Source: Salipiger bermudensis | GTDB lineage: Bacteria > Pseudomonadota > Alphaproteobacteria > Rhodobacterales > Rhodobacteraceae | Direction of reading: 5' to 3' | NCBI RefSeq assembly: GCF_019801965.1 | Contig: NZ_JAHVIA010000006.1 | Coordinates: 310,001-374,000 of the forward strand | Length of the DNA: 64,000 bases | In this document: positions 17,556 to 25,604 of the stretch, in pieces | How the letters are laid out: each line of letters opens with the position of its first letter | Numbering within the stretch: position 1 is the stretch's first letter | Translations under genes and position numbers: made by a program | The notes under the pieces: generated by a model | Databases searched by the model: none | Told to the model about the DNA's origin: nothing | Seen by the model: only the letters and a program-made list of their open reading frames with translations

Positions 17556-18473
17556 TCACTCCGGGCCGCCCGGACGCGGCGGCACGGAGTCGTGGATCAG
17601 CTGCCGCATCCAGGCCAGCGCGGGGTCGCGGTTGCGGTGCGACTGCCAGCGGATGCTCTGCTGCAGCAACGGGAAGTCGAAGGGGGCGGGCTTGATCACC
17701 AGCCCGCCCCGCGCCACCTCGGGCTCCGCAAGCCTGCGCTGGATCAGCGCCACCCGGTCGGTGCCGCGGATCAGCGCGGGGATCGACGAGAAGACATAGG
17801 TCGAGAGCACCTTGGCGGGCGTCACCCCGGCCTGTCGCATCGACACCGCGGAGAAGCTGTCCTGCCCGGTGAAAGGCTCCATCAGCACGTGCGGCGCCTC
17901 GGCGAAGCGCTCCACGGTCATCTCGGCCTGCGCGTGCGGCCCCTCTGCCGCGACCAGCACAACCAGCTCGTCCTCGAAGAGGATTTCGTGCTCTTGACTG
18001 CTGCCGCCAAGATAGTCCGGCACGACTAGAAGATCGGCCTCGCCCCGGTCCAGCAGCAGGCTCGGCTGCGCGTGCTGCGGGCGCAGGTTGAGCCGCACAT
18101 TCGGTGCTTCGGCGGCCAGCCGGCGCGACAGCCCCGGCCCCAGCACGGTCAGCGAGTAATCCGAAATCACCACGTTGAAGGTCGCGCTGTCCTCGGCCGG
18201 ATCGAAGTGCGGGCGGATGCGCGTGGCGCTTTCGACGCGCACCATGATCTCGCGCACCGGCTCCTGCAGGCTCTGCGCCAGCGGGGACAGCTCCATCCCG
18301 CGCCCGACCTGCACCAGCAGCGGATCATCGAAGAACGTCCGAAGCCGCCCCAGCGCGTTGGACATGGCCGATTGGGTGATGAACATCTCCTCCGCCGCAC
18401 GGGTGACGCTGCGGGTCTTCAGCAAAATATCCAGCGCTGCCAGCAGGTTCATGTCGAGCTTGTTGAAACGCAT
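17556..18473 (-). CDS. LysR-family transcriptional regulator
   Basis: A 305-residue LysR regulator. The N-terminal helix-turn-helix spans about residues 5-64 (LDILLKTRSVTRAAEEM, then ITQSAMSNALGRLRTFF), in the NodD/NahR-like style with FxxLDxNLL. The effector domain follows. A strong GGGAGGAGGG site precedes the ATG. It is divergent from the VOC-led operon and is its likely regulator, responding to a pathway substrate or intermediate. It may also act on the outer-membrane protein and monooxygenase genes behind it. Confidence 0.95.
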   Translation of the reverse strand: MRFNKLDMNLLAALDILLKTRSVTRAAEEMFITQSAMSNALGRLRTFFDDPLLVQVGRGMELSPLAQSLQEPVREIMVRVESATRIRPHFDPAEDSATFNVVISDYSLTVLGPGLSRRLAAEAPNVRLNLRPQHAQPSLLLDRGEADLLVVPDYLGGSSQEHEILFEDELVVLVAAEGPHAQAEMTVERFAEAPHVLMEPFTGQDSFSAVSMRQAGVTPAKVLSTYVFSSIPALIRGTDRVALIQRRLAEPEVARGGLVIKPAPFDFPLLQQSIRWQSHRNRDPALAWMRQLIHDSVPPRPGGPE

Positions 18474-18500
18474 ACGGTCCCTCCTCCCAGCAATTCAGCT

Positions 18501-18521
18501 GATCAATGTCAGACATTCATC
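18501..18521. promoter_or_regulatory. Dyad in the divergent LysR promoter, probable LysR binding site
   Basis: Two 10-nt arms, GATCAATGTC and GACATTCATC, flank a central A and pair at nine of ten positions. The dyad starts 28 bp upstream of the LysR ATG and ends 99 bp before the VOC start. That is the usual place for an autoregulatory and activating LysR site. Confidence 0.65.
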
Positions 18522-18619
18522 AAAGCAATTTTCTAAATACCTCTGCCAAAGCTACACGATTGGCAAGCAGGATTCGCACCCAACCCGAGGCGGGTGCAGG
18601 CAGACGGAGGAGGCTGACC

Positions 18620-19570
18620 ATGCGCATCATCGGACCCGATTACCTGGTGTTCGGGGTGGACGATCTGGAGGGATCGAAAACCTATCTCGAGGATTTCGGC
18701 CTGACACCTGTGCAACTGGACGAGACCGGCTGGCTCTATGAGACGCTAGACGGCACCGGCGTGATCATCCGCCACCGCGACGATCCCAGGCTGCCCGTGC
18801 CGTTGCAAACCAAGAATATGCTGCGCCAGCAGGTCTACGGTGTAGAGGATGCGGCCACGCTCGATGCGATCGAGGCGGAGATGTCGAAGGATCGCCGCGT
18901 CACCCGCCTGTCGGATGGCGGGCTGGAGTTCAGGGACGACCTCGGCTTCGAGCTGCGCTTCCAGGTGACCATCCGCCGGGAGCTGTCGATGCCCGCCGAG
19001 AAGATCAACGCCCCCGGCGCCCCGGCGCAGCGCGCGGCGAACGAGCTTGGCGTCACCGACGACATGGCCGCCCTGCCCCGCACGCTGAGCCACGTGGTGC
19101 TCTTCGTGCCCGATATCGACAAGATGGTCAGCTTCTTCTGCGACCGACTGGGCTTTGTCATCACCGACGTGCTGTCCGGCGCCGGCCCGTTCCTGCGCCC
19201 GGCGGCAAACGATGACCACCACACGCATTTCTTCATCCGCACCCCTGCCTACATGCAGGGCTGCGAGCATCTTGCCTTCCACATGGGCGGGCCGACCGAG
19301 CTGATGGTGGCGGGAGATCGCTTCGTGCGGAAAGGCTACCAGAGCTTCTGGGGGCCGGGCCGGCACAAGTTCGGCTCGAACTGGTTCTGGTACTTCAACA
19401 GCCCGCTCGGCTGCCATTTCGAATACGACGCCGACATGGACAAGCACGACGACACATGGGTGGCGCGCGAGGCGCCGAACGGCCCCGAGGCGAGCCAGAT
19501 GTTCTTGCTGCAGTGGCGCGAGAAATGGGCGCCGGGCGGCGGGCCCGAGGGCGGCTCCGGCACGCCATGA
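18620..19570 (+). CDS. Two-module VOC-family protein, possible extradiol dioxygenase
   Basis: A 316-residue protein with two vicinal-oxygen-chelate modules, the layout of type I extradiol dioxygenases. The first covers about residues 1-110 (MRIIGPDYLVFGVDDLEG). The second starts at LSHVVLFVPDIDKMVSFFCDRLGF. In the second, His of LSHVVLF, His in CEHLAFH and Glu in CHFEYDADMD could form the 2-His-1-Glu metal site. The ATG at 18620 is preceded by GGAGGAGG. As first gene of the divergent operon, it could cleave a dihydroxylated ring next to the hydroxyl groups. Lyase or isomerase activity of the same fold cannot be excluded. Confidence 0.85.
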   Translation: MRIIGPDYLVFGVDDLEGSKTYLEDFGLTPVQLDETGWLYETLDGTGVIIRHRDDPRLPVPLQTKNMLRQQVYGVEDAATLDAIEAEMSKDRRVTRLSDGGLEFRDDLGFELRFQVTIRRELSMPAEKINAPGAPAQRAANELGVTDDMAALPRTLSHVVLFVPDIDKMVSFFCDRLGFVITDVLSGAGPFLRPAANDDHHTHFFIRTPAYMQGCEHLAFHMGGPTELMVAGDRFVRKGYQSFWGPGRHKFGSNWFWYFNSPLGCHFEYDADMDKHDDTWVAREAPNGPEASQMFLLQWREKWAPGGGPEGGSGTP

Positions 19571-19944
19571 GCGCCGGGCAACTGAGGCTTTGCCACCGTG
19601 ACGACGTTCCCGAGGGCGCGGCCCGTGGCTTCCTGCCCCGGCCCGGCGCCGCGCGCAACGTCATCGTGGTGAAGCGCGAAGGGAGACTGCATGGCTACAT
19701 TGATTCCTGCCCGCATTACCGCGGCGGCACGCCAATGGCCTGGCGCAGGGATGCCTACCTCAACGGCGACGGCACGCATCTGGCCTGTCACGCCCATGGG
19801 GCCCTATTTGACATCGAGACGGGGGCCTGCGTGTCCGGCCCCTGCCTGGGACGGAAACTGACCCGCGTGCCCCTGAGCGAGGCACCGGACGGGTCTATCA
19901 GCGTCCCGGCGCAGGTCGCCGGACGCGCAGCACGGGAGGGCTGA
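19567..19944 (+). CDS. Rieske [2Fe-2S] ferredoxin-like protein
   Basis: A 125-residue cytosolic protein with one Rieske cluster site. Cys48-Pro-His50 and Cys74-His-Ala-His77 give the C-x-H / C-x2-H ligand set, followed by ALFDIETGACVSGPC as in Rieske ferredoxins and oxygenase domains. Its start overlaps the VOC stop (ATGA). It would pass electrons within the pathway, perhaps to one of the oxygenases or to keep an Fe(II) dioxygenase reduced. No dedicated ferredoxin reductase or Rieske oxygenase alpha subunit is visible nearby, so the partner is unclear. Confidence 0.88.
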   Translation: MSAGQLRLCHRDDVPEGAARGFLPRPGAARNVIVVKREGRLHGYIDSCPHYRGGTPMAWRRDAYLNGDGTHLACHAHGALFDIETGACVSGPCLGRKLTRVPLSEAPDGSISVPAQVAGRAAREG

Positions 19945-19946
19945 TT

Positions 19947-21077
19947 ATGGGAGAGGCAAAGAAGGTACTGGTGATCGGCGGCGGCTTTTCCGGCATGTCC
20001 GCGGCGATCATGCTGGCACGGGGCGGCATCGAGACCGACCTCGTCGAGATCGACGCCGGCTGGCGCAGCTACGGCGCGGGCATCAGCCTGCACGGCGCGA
20101 CGCTGCGGGTCTTTGCCGAGCTCGGGATCCTCGACGCGTTCAAGGCCACCGGCGCGGCGACGGACGGCCTGGTGGTGCGCATGCCGCACAACGATGAGGT
20201 GATCGTCACCATCCCGACTCCGCCGATGCCCGGCACCGGCCTGCCCGGCAATGCCGCGATCATGCGCCCGGCGCTGGCGGCGATCCTCGCAGAGGCCACC
20301 CGCGCCGCCGGTGTCTCGGTGAGGCTCGGCTGCAGCTTCGAGACCCTCGCGCAGGACGAGGCAGGCGTGGATGTCACCTTCACTGACGGCAGCGGGGCGC
20401 GCTATGACGCCGTGATCGGCGCCGACGGGCTCTATTCCAGGACCCGGGCCATGCTGATGCCCGATGCGCCGTGTCCCGAATATGTCGGGCAGGCGGTGTG
20501 GCGGGCCGAGATGGCCACGCCTGAGGGCATCGAAACCCTCAACATGTGGCTCGGCGAGGGGCTCAAGGTCGGCATCAACCCGGTCTCCCACGGCCGTTCG
20601 TACATGTTCGTCACCGAGGACCGCCCGACCAATGACTGGGTCGAGGCATCCGATCTTCTGCGGCAGATGACCGCGCTGCTCGACCGGTTTCCGTCGCCGA
20701 TCCTGACCGGCGTCCAGGAGGGGCTGAGCGCCGACAGCAAGCTGATCTACCGCCCGCTCGAGAAGATGCTCCTGCCGCAGCCGTGGCACGCTGGCCGGGT
20801 GATGCTGATCGGCGACGCGGTGCATGCGACCACGCCGCATCTCGGTGCCGGCGCCTGCATCGGGATGGAGGACGGGCTGGTGATCGCCGAGGAACTGCTG
20901 CGCGCAGATACCGTGGCCGAAGCCTTCGCCGCGCATGAAGCGCGCCGCTGGGAGCGCTGCAGCATGGTCGTCAACAATTCCGCGCGGCTGTCGGAGATCG
21001 AAGTCACCGGCGGCGACCAGCAGGAACACAACGCGATCATGGGGCGGTCGATGATGGCCCTCGGCGCGCCGGTCTGA
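19947..21077 (+). CDS. FAD-dependent monooxygenase / oxidoreductase
   Basis: A 376-residue class A flavoprotein of the PHBH fold. The N-terminal motif VLVIGGGFSGMSAAIMLARGG ends with VEID, the DG motif is AVIGADGLYSRTR, and GDAVHATTPHLGAGACIGMED binds the FAD ribityl chain. It starts 2 bp after the Rieske gene with a GGGAGGG site 6 nt upstream of the ATG. It probably hydroxylates an aromatic intermediate. It is a different branch from the monooxygenase at 14612-15838, so the locus may use two successive hydroxylations. Confidence 0.93.
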   Translation: MGEAKKVLVIGGGFSGMSAAIMLARGGIETDLVEIDAGWRSYGAGISLHGATLRVFAELGILDAFKATGAATDGLVVRMPHNDEVIVTIPTPPMPGTGLPGNAAIMRPALAAILAEATRAAGVSVRLGCSFETLAQDEAGVDVTFTDGSGARYDAVIGADGLYSRTRAMLMPDAPCPEYVGQAVWRAEMATPEGIETLNMWLGEGLKVGINPVSHGRSYMFVTEDRPTNDWVEASDLLRQMTALLDRFPSPILTGVQEGLSADSKLIYRPLEKMLLPQPWHAGRVMLIGDAVHATTPHLGAGACIGMEDGLVIAEELLRADTVAEAFAAHEARRWERCSMVVNNSARLSEIEVTGGDQQEHNAIMGRSMMALGAPV

Positions 21078-21112
21078 CCGGGCTGCGATCGGGACGAGTT
21101 CAGGGGAGGAAG

Positions 21113-21129
21113 GCCGGCGGGAGGCCGGC
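21113..21129 (+). promoter_or_regulatory. Intercistronic hairpin before the MFS gene
   Basis: GCCGGC repeats inverted around a GGGAG loop, 35 bp after the monooxygenase stop and 19 bp before the MFS ATG. It is small and may be incidental, but similar 5-nt-loop hairpins fill the next two gaps. Confidence 0.35.
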
Positions 21130-21148
21130 TTATCAGGGAGGACGACAC

Positions 21149-22312
21149 ATGTCGGAAACACAAGTTCACGCCGGGGCGGTCCCGGCGCCAAGCGAGCTGC
21201 GCAAGATGGGGGCCGCGGCGCTGATCGTCGGCCATTGCGCGGGGCTGATCGACCTCGTCGCCCTGCCGGTCTGGGTCGGTGCGCTGATCGCGCGCTTCGG
21301 CTTCGGCCCGCGCGGGGCCGGGGCGCTGGTGACGCTGTTCCTGATCGGCGCGGTGATCGCCAGCGTGCTGACCGCGCGCAACTTCAACCGCCTGCCGCGC
21401 AAGGCGCTGGCGGTGGCGGGCTACGGGCTTTCGGCGCTGGCTTTCGTGCTGGCCGCCGGACAAAGCGGCTTCGCGCCGCTGGCGGCGCTGCACCTGCTGG
21501 GCGGCATCGCGACCGGCATGGCGCTGAGCCTGGTGCATGGCAGCATGGGGCGCGCGGCCAACCCGCACCGGCTGTTTGCCTTCGCGGGCGCGGGGCTTGG
21601 CCTGTTCGGGGTGATCTACATGGGCGCGGTGCCGCAACTGCTGGCGCTGCACGGCGGACAGGTGCTGTTCTACAGCTTCGGCGCGATCATGGCGGTGGCG
21701 GCGCTGGCGATGTTGCTGGCCTTCCCCACGGTGGCCGGGCAGGCCGAGGGCGTGCCGAGCCGTGCCCCTTTCGCTGCGGGCGTGCTCGCGGTGGTGGCCG
21801 GCGTCAGCCTGATGACTTTCAACCAGGCGATGGTGTTTTCCTTCGTCGAGGTTATCGGCAATGCGCGTAACTTCACGCCGCAGGCCATCGTCGGCACGCT
21901 GATCGCGCTCGGCATCGTCAACTTCATCGGCCCCGCGCCGCTCGCCGCGCTGCTGGAAAACCGCCTTTCGGCGCGCAGCGTGGTGCTGGCCGGGCCGGTG
22001 GTGCAGGCCAGCCTCGCGCTCGTGCTGACCTTCGTCACGGTCCTGGCCGTCTGGGCGCCGGTCGCGGCGATTTTCGTCGCGGTGCAGATCTTCACCCACA
22101 CCTTCGCCTTCGGCCTGCTGGCGCGCATGGACCGCAGCGGCCGCGCTGTGGCCGCGACCCCGGCGATGCTGATGACCGGCTCGGCGCTCGGCCCGATCAT
22201 CGGCGGCATCCTGATGGAAAGCTTCGGGATCGGCGCGCTTGGCGTGACCGCGGTGATCGTTGCCGCGCTCTCCGTCACCTGCTTTGCCCGCGGCACCCGC
22301 GCGCAGGGCTGA
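21149..22312 (+). CDS. MFS transporter
   Basis: A 387-residue inner-membrane protein with about twelve hydrophobic segments and a basic cytosolic loop ARNFNRLPRKALA after the second span, the position of motif A in the major facilitator superfamily. It carries a GGGAGGA site before its ATG. It probably moves the pathway's substrate or a product across the inner membrane. Importer versus exporter cannot be told. Confidence 0.9.
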   Translation: MSETQVHAGAVPAPSELRKMGAAALIVGHCAGLIDLVALPVWVGALIARFGFGPRGAGALVTLFLIGAVIASVLTARNFNRLPRKALAVAGYGLSALAFVLAAGQSGFAPLAALHLLGGIATGMALSLVHGSMGRAANPHRLFAFAGAGLGLFGVIYMGAVPQLLALHGGQVLFYSFGAIMAVAALAMLLAFPTVAGQAEGVPSRAPFAAGVLAVVAGVSLMTFNQAMVFSFVEVIGNARNFTPQAIVGTLIALGIVNFIGPAPLAALLENRLSARSVVLAGPVVQASLALVLTFVTVLAVWAPVAAIFVAVQIFTHTFAFGLLARMDRSGRAVAATPAMLMTGSALGPIIGGILMESFGIGALGVTAVIVAALSVTCFARGTRAQG

Positions 22313-22323
22313 CCAAGACCAAG

Positions 22324-22346
22324 GGGTCCGCCAGACCGGCGGACCC
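22324..22346 (+). promoter_or_regulatory. Intercistronic hairpin between MFS and MBL-fold genes
   Basis: A perfect 9-bp stem (GGGTCCGCC / GGCGGACCC) with loop AGACC fills most of the 57-bp gap. It could lower expression of downstream genes or stabilise the upstream mRNA. Confidence 0.55.
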
Positions 22347-22369
22347 GAGACCGAGGAGGAGACCCCAAC

Positions 22370-23317
22370 ATGATCAAACGAACCGCAATGGCGCTGGCCC
22401 TTGCCGCGCTGGCCACGCTCCCCGCGGCCGCCGAGACGACCTTCACCGTGCTCGGCAGCGGCGGTGGCCCGATCGCCCGCCCCGACCGTTCGCAACCCGC
22501 CAACCTTCTGCAGGTCAATGGCCGCAACATCGTCGTCGATGCCGGCGATGGCCTGTCGATCCGTCTGGCCGCGAAACGTGTGCGCATGGGGGCTGTCGAC
22601 GACGTGCTGCTCAGCCACCTGCATTTCGACCATGCCGGCGGGCTGCTGGCGGTGCTCGGACAGCGCTTCCAAACGAACCCGGACAAGCCGGTGATGATCT
22701 ACGGCCCGCCGGGGACCGCGGCGCTAATCGACGGCATCGTCGCGGGCATGGGCCCGGCCATGGAAGCCGCCTACGGCATGGAGGATGCCCAGATCATGAC
22801 GCCCGAACAGCTGGTGCAGGTGCAGGAGATCCGTGACGGCGCCAGCTTCATGCTCGGCGACGTGACGGTGACCGCGGCGAAGAACTCGCACTACAGCTTC
22901 GCCCACGGCTCCGACCTCGAGGCCAAGTACGAGTCGCTCTCCTTCCGCTTCGACACGCCGGACCGCTCGATCGTCTACACCGGCGACACCGGCTGGTCAG
23001 ACGCGGTGATCGCGCTGGCCAAGGATGCCGACCTTCTGGTCACCGAACTGATCGACCTGCCGTCGGTGATGGAGAACGTGCGCCGCACCGCGCCCGAGCA
23101 TCTGATCGAAGAGATCGAGTGGCACCTGTCTGAGCACCATGTCAGCCCCGAGCAGATCGGCCGCATGGCCGCGGCGGCAGGGGTGTCCAAGGTCGTCGCC
23201 ACGCACCTGGTGGCCGGGGCCCGCATCACCCCGGAGCAGACCGAGAGCTGGGCCGAACTGATCCGCGCCGGCTTCGATGGCGAGATCGCAATCGCCGAGG
23301 ACCTGCAGGACTTCTGA
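22370..23317 (+). CDS. Exported metallo-beta-lactamase-fold hydrolase
   Basis: A 315-residue MBL-fold metallohydrolase with a signal peptide ending near LPAAA-ETT, so it should act in the periplasm. The zinc motif HLHFDH (His83, His85, Asp87, His88) is intact. Further metal ligands are likely in KNSHYSF and YTGDTGWSD, and the late segment VVATHLVAG completes the site. The arrangement resembles RNase Z-like/arylsulfatase-type MBL enzymes. It may hydrolyse an ester, lactone or sulfate of the pathway substrate before uptake. Confidence 0.88.
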   Translation: MIKRTAMALALAALATLPAAAETTFTVLGSGGGPIARPDRSQPANLLQVNGRNIVVDAGDGLSIRLAAKRVRMGAVDDVLLSHLHFDHAGGLLAVLGQRFQTNPDKPVMIYGPPGTAALIDGIVAGMGPAMEAAYGMEDAQIMTPEQLVQVQEIRDGASFMLGDVTVTAAKNSHYSFAHGSDLEAKYESLSFRFDTPDRSIVYTGDTGWSDAVIALAKDADLLVTELIDLPSVMENVRRTAPEHLIEEIEWHLSEHHVSPEQIGRMAAAAGVSKVVATHLVAGARITPEQTESWAELIRAGFDGEIAIAEDLQDF

Positions 23318-23323
23318 GCCGCA

Positions 23324-23352
23324 CCCGGGCATTCATCGCGTGAATGCCCGGG
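23324..23352 (+). terminator. Strong hairpin after the MBL-fold hydrolase gene
   Basis: CCCGGGCATTCA and TGAATGCCCGGG form a perfect 12-bp stem with a TCGCG loop, 6 bp after the stop. A T-rich stretch begins about 7 bp beyond the stem. It may be a partial terminator dividing the operon, since the next gene starts 98 bp further on. Confidence 0.6.
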
Positions 23353-23449
23353 ATCACACCTTTCCATTTTCCGAATGTGCGGGCCGCGTCTACCTCTCGG
23401 TCCGAAGGGCGAAGCGCCCGCCCCCTCCGACGATCCAAGGAGCCTCCCA

Positions 23450-24631
23450 ATGGCGATGTTCGACTATTTCCCCAATTATGTCTGGAACCTCACGGTCTCC
23501 ATCGCGCTCGCCTCGGGCGGGCAGATCGGCGAGATCATGGACATGTGCCAGCCGCTGCTCGAGAAGGCGAAGAATGGCGAGGACGCGGGCACCAAGGATT
23601 TCATGGTCGAATGGGTGCGCGTCGCGGACAAGCTGACCGCAATCGCCGCCGAAGAGGAATCCGACGGCAAGCTCTTCTCGGCCGGGGACAAGCGCAAGCG
23701 TGCGGCGCTCTACTACATCCTTGCCGAACGCATGCAGGGCCAGGGCGACCCCGAGCGCATGGTCACCTACAGGAAGGGGCTGGAAAACTTCCTGACGGGC
23801 ACGCGGGAGTCCGGCGAGGCCGTGCAGCGCTTCGAAGTGCCCTATGGCGACAAGGTGATCCCGGTGCTCTACACCCCGGCGCAGGGCGTCGAGGGGCCGG
23901 CACCGGCGGTGGTCTACCTGAACGGGCTCGATAGCTGCAAGGAGCTGCTCTACTGGTCGTTCCTGCCGCACGAACTGGCCAAGCGCGGCATCGCCACGCT
24001 CTGCGTCGACCAGCCCGGCACCGGCGAGAGCCTGCGCCTGCAGGATCTGCCCGCGCATTACGACAGTGAAACATGGGGCACACCGATCTACGAGTGGCTG
24101 GCTGCACGCGAGGACGTGGACGCGGATCGCATCGGCATCACCGGCATCTCGCTCGGCGGCTACTACGCGCCGCGGGTCTGCGCCAACGAACCGCGCTATG
24201 CCTCGGGCGCGGTCTGGGGCGCCAACCACAACTGGGCCGAGGTGCAGCAGAAGCGCCTCAAGCGCGAGGGCGAGAACCCGGTGCCACACTACTGGAACCA
24301 CGTGATGTGGGTGTTCGGCGCCGATGACATGGACAGCTTCCTCGCCAAGGCGGCGGGCTTCTGCCTCGACGGGCAGATGCAGAAGATCAAAGTGCCCTTC
24401 CTCGTCACCCACGGCGCCAACGACCGGCAGATCGCGCTCGACTACGCCCATCAGAGCTATGACCAGCTGGTGAACGCCCCGCGCCGCGAGCTGAAGATCT
24501 TCACCGACCGCGAAGGCGGGGTCGAACATGTCGGTGCCGACAACATGACCTACGGCCGCAACTATATCGCCGACTGGTTCGCCCAGACCCTGTGCGGCCG
24601 GCTTTCGGCACCGACGGGCGCGGAGGGCTGA
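23450..24631 (+). CDS. Alpha/beta hydrolase with N-terminal helical domain (DHPON-hydrolase-like)
   Basis: A 393-residue serine hydrolase. About 140 residues of mostly helical sequence precede the alpha/beta domain, as in 2,6-dihydroxypseudooxynicotine hydrolase, a C-C bond hydrolase of nicotine degradation, and in FrsA-type esterases. The nucleophile is probably Ser234 in GITGISLGG. The acid is likely Asp in VTHGANDRQ, and the base is His in VEHVGAD near the C-terminus. The ATG at 23450 has AAGGAG upstream; an in-frame extension is not family-like. It may split the side chain of a ring-cleavage or acyl-aromatic intermediate. Ester hydrolysis is the alternative. Confidence 0.88.
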   Translation: MAMFDYFPNYVWNLTVSIALASGGQIGEIMDMCQPLLEKAKNGEDAGTKDFMVEWVRVADKLTAIAAEEESDGKLFSAGDKRKRAALYYILAERMQGQGDPERMVTYRKGLENFLTGTRESGEAVQRFEVPYGDKVIPVLYTPAQGVEGPAPAVVYLNGLDSCKELLYWSFLPHELAKRGIATLCVDQPGTGESLRLQDLPAHYDSETWGTPIYEWLAAREDVDADRIGITGISLGGYYAPRVCANEPRYASGAVWGANHNWAEVQQKRLKREGENPVPHYWNHVMWVFGADDMDSFLAKAAGFCLDGQMQKIKVPFLVTHGANDRQIALDYAHQSYDQLVNAPRRELKIFTDREGGVEHVGADNMTYGRNYIADWFAQTLCGRLSAPTGAEG

Positions 24632-24632
24632 C

Positions 24633-25604
24633 ATGCGCTTCGCTACCCTGCCCGACGGCAGCCCGGACGGGCGGCTGCACCTCGTCAGCCGTGACAACAC
24701 GCGCTGCATTCCCGCCGAAGGAGTGCAGACGCTGCTGGCCCTGATGGACGACTGGGACGCCCACGCGCCGGCGCTCGAGGCGCAATACGCGGCGCTCAAC
24801 GCCGGCGGCGGCGCGCCCTTCGATGCCGCCGCGGCGCGCGCGCCCCTGCCCCGTGCCTGGCAATGGCTCGACGGCTCGGCCTATGACAGCCACGGCGATC
24901 TGATGCAGAAGGTCTTCGGCCTCGATCCCAATCCCAGGGGCCGCCCGCTGATGTACCAGGGCATGTCCGACCGCTTCTATGGCGGCACCGACGACATCCC
25001 GCTGCCCTCGGAGGAGGACGGCATCGACTTCGAGGGCGAGTTCGGCGTGATCTGCGACAGCGTCCCGATGGGCAGCACGCCCGCCGAGGCCGCCGCGCGG
25101 ATCCGGCTGGTGGTGCAGATCAACGACTGGTCGCTGCGCCGCCTCGCGCCCATCGAGATGAAGACCGGCTTCGGCTGGATCCAGGCAAAGCCCGCCTGCT
25201 CCGTTGCGCCCGTCGCGCTGACGCCCGGCGAGCTGGGCGATGCCTGGCGCGACGCCCGCGTCGACCTGCCGCTGACGGTCGCGCTCAACGGCGCCCCCTT
25301 CGGCCATGCCGAGGGCTATCCGATGAGCTACGGCTTCGACGAACTGCTCGCCCACGCCGCGCAGTCGCGCGACCTTGTGGCCGGAACGGTGCTCGGCTCG
25401 GGCACCGTCTCCAACGACGACTACCGCGAGGTCGGCTCCTCCTGCCTTGCCGAGCGCCGGGCCATCGAGCTGCTCGACGAGGGGGCGCCGCGCACGCCCT
25501 TCATGCGCTTCGGCGATCGCGTCACCATTGAGTGCCGCAGCCGCGACCGGGCACCGCTGTTCGGCACCATCGACCAGATGGTCATCAAGGGAGGACGGAC
25601 ATGA
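24633..25604 (+). CDS. Fumarylacetoacetate hydrolase (FAH) family protein
   Basis: A 323-residue FAH-family enzyme, which uses a divalent metal to hydrate or hydrolyse C-C bonds of oxoacids. The metal-binding acidic pair is in DFEGEFGVICD, with the Asp of QINDWSLR downstream. The catalytic-loop lysines are probably in EMKTGFGWIQAKP, and LVAGTVLGSGTVSND is the usual late family segment. It begins 1 bp after the alpha/beta hydrolase gene. In a meta-cleavage-type route it would act late, as hydratase, decarboxylase or acylpyruvate hydrolase. Confidence 0.92.
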   Translation: MRFATLPDGSPDGRLHLVSRDNTRCIPAEGVQTLLALMDDWDAHAPALEAQYAALNAGGGAPFDAAAARAPLPRAWQWLDGSAYDSHGDLMQKVFGLDPNPRGRPLMYQGMSDRFYGGTDDIPLPSEEDGIDFEGEFGVICDSVPMGSTPAEAAARIRLVVQINDWSLRRLAPIEMKTGFGWIQAKPACSVAPVALTPGELGDAWRDARVDLPLTVALNGAPFGHAEGYPMSYGFDELLAHAAQSRDLVAGTVLGSGTVSNDDYREVGSSCLAERRAIELLDEGAPRTPFMRFGDRVTIECRSRDRAPLFGTIDQMVIKGGRT

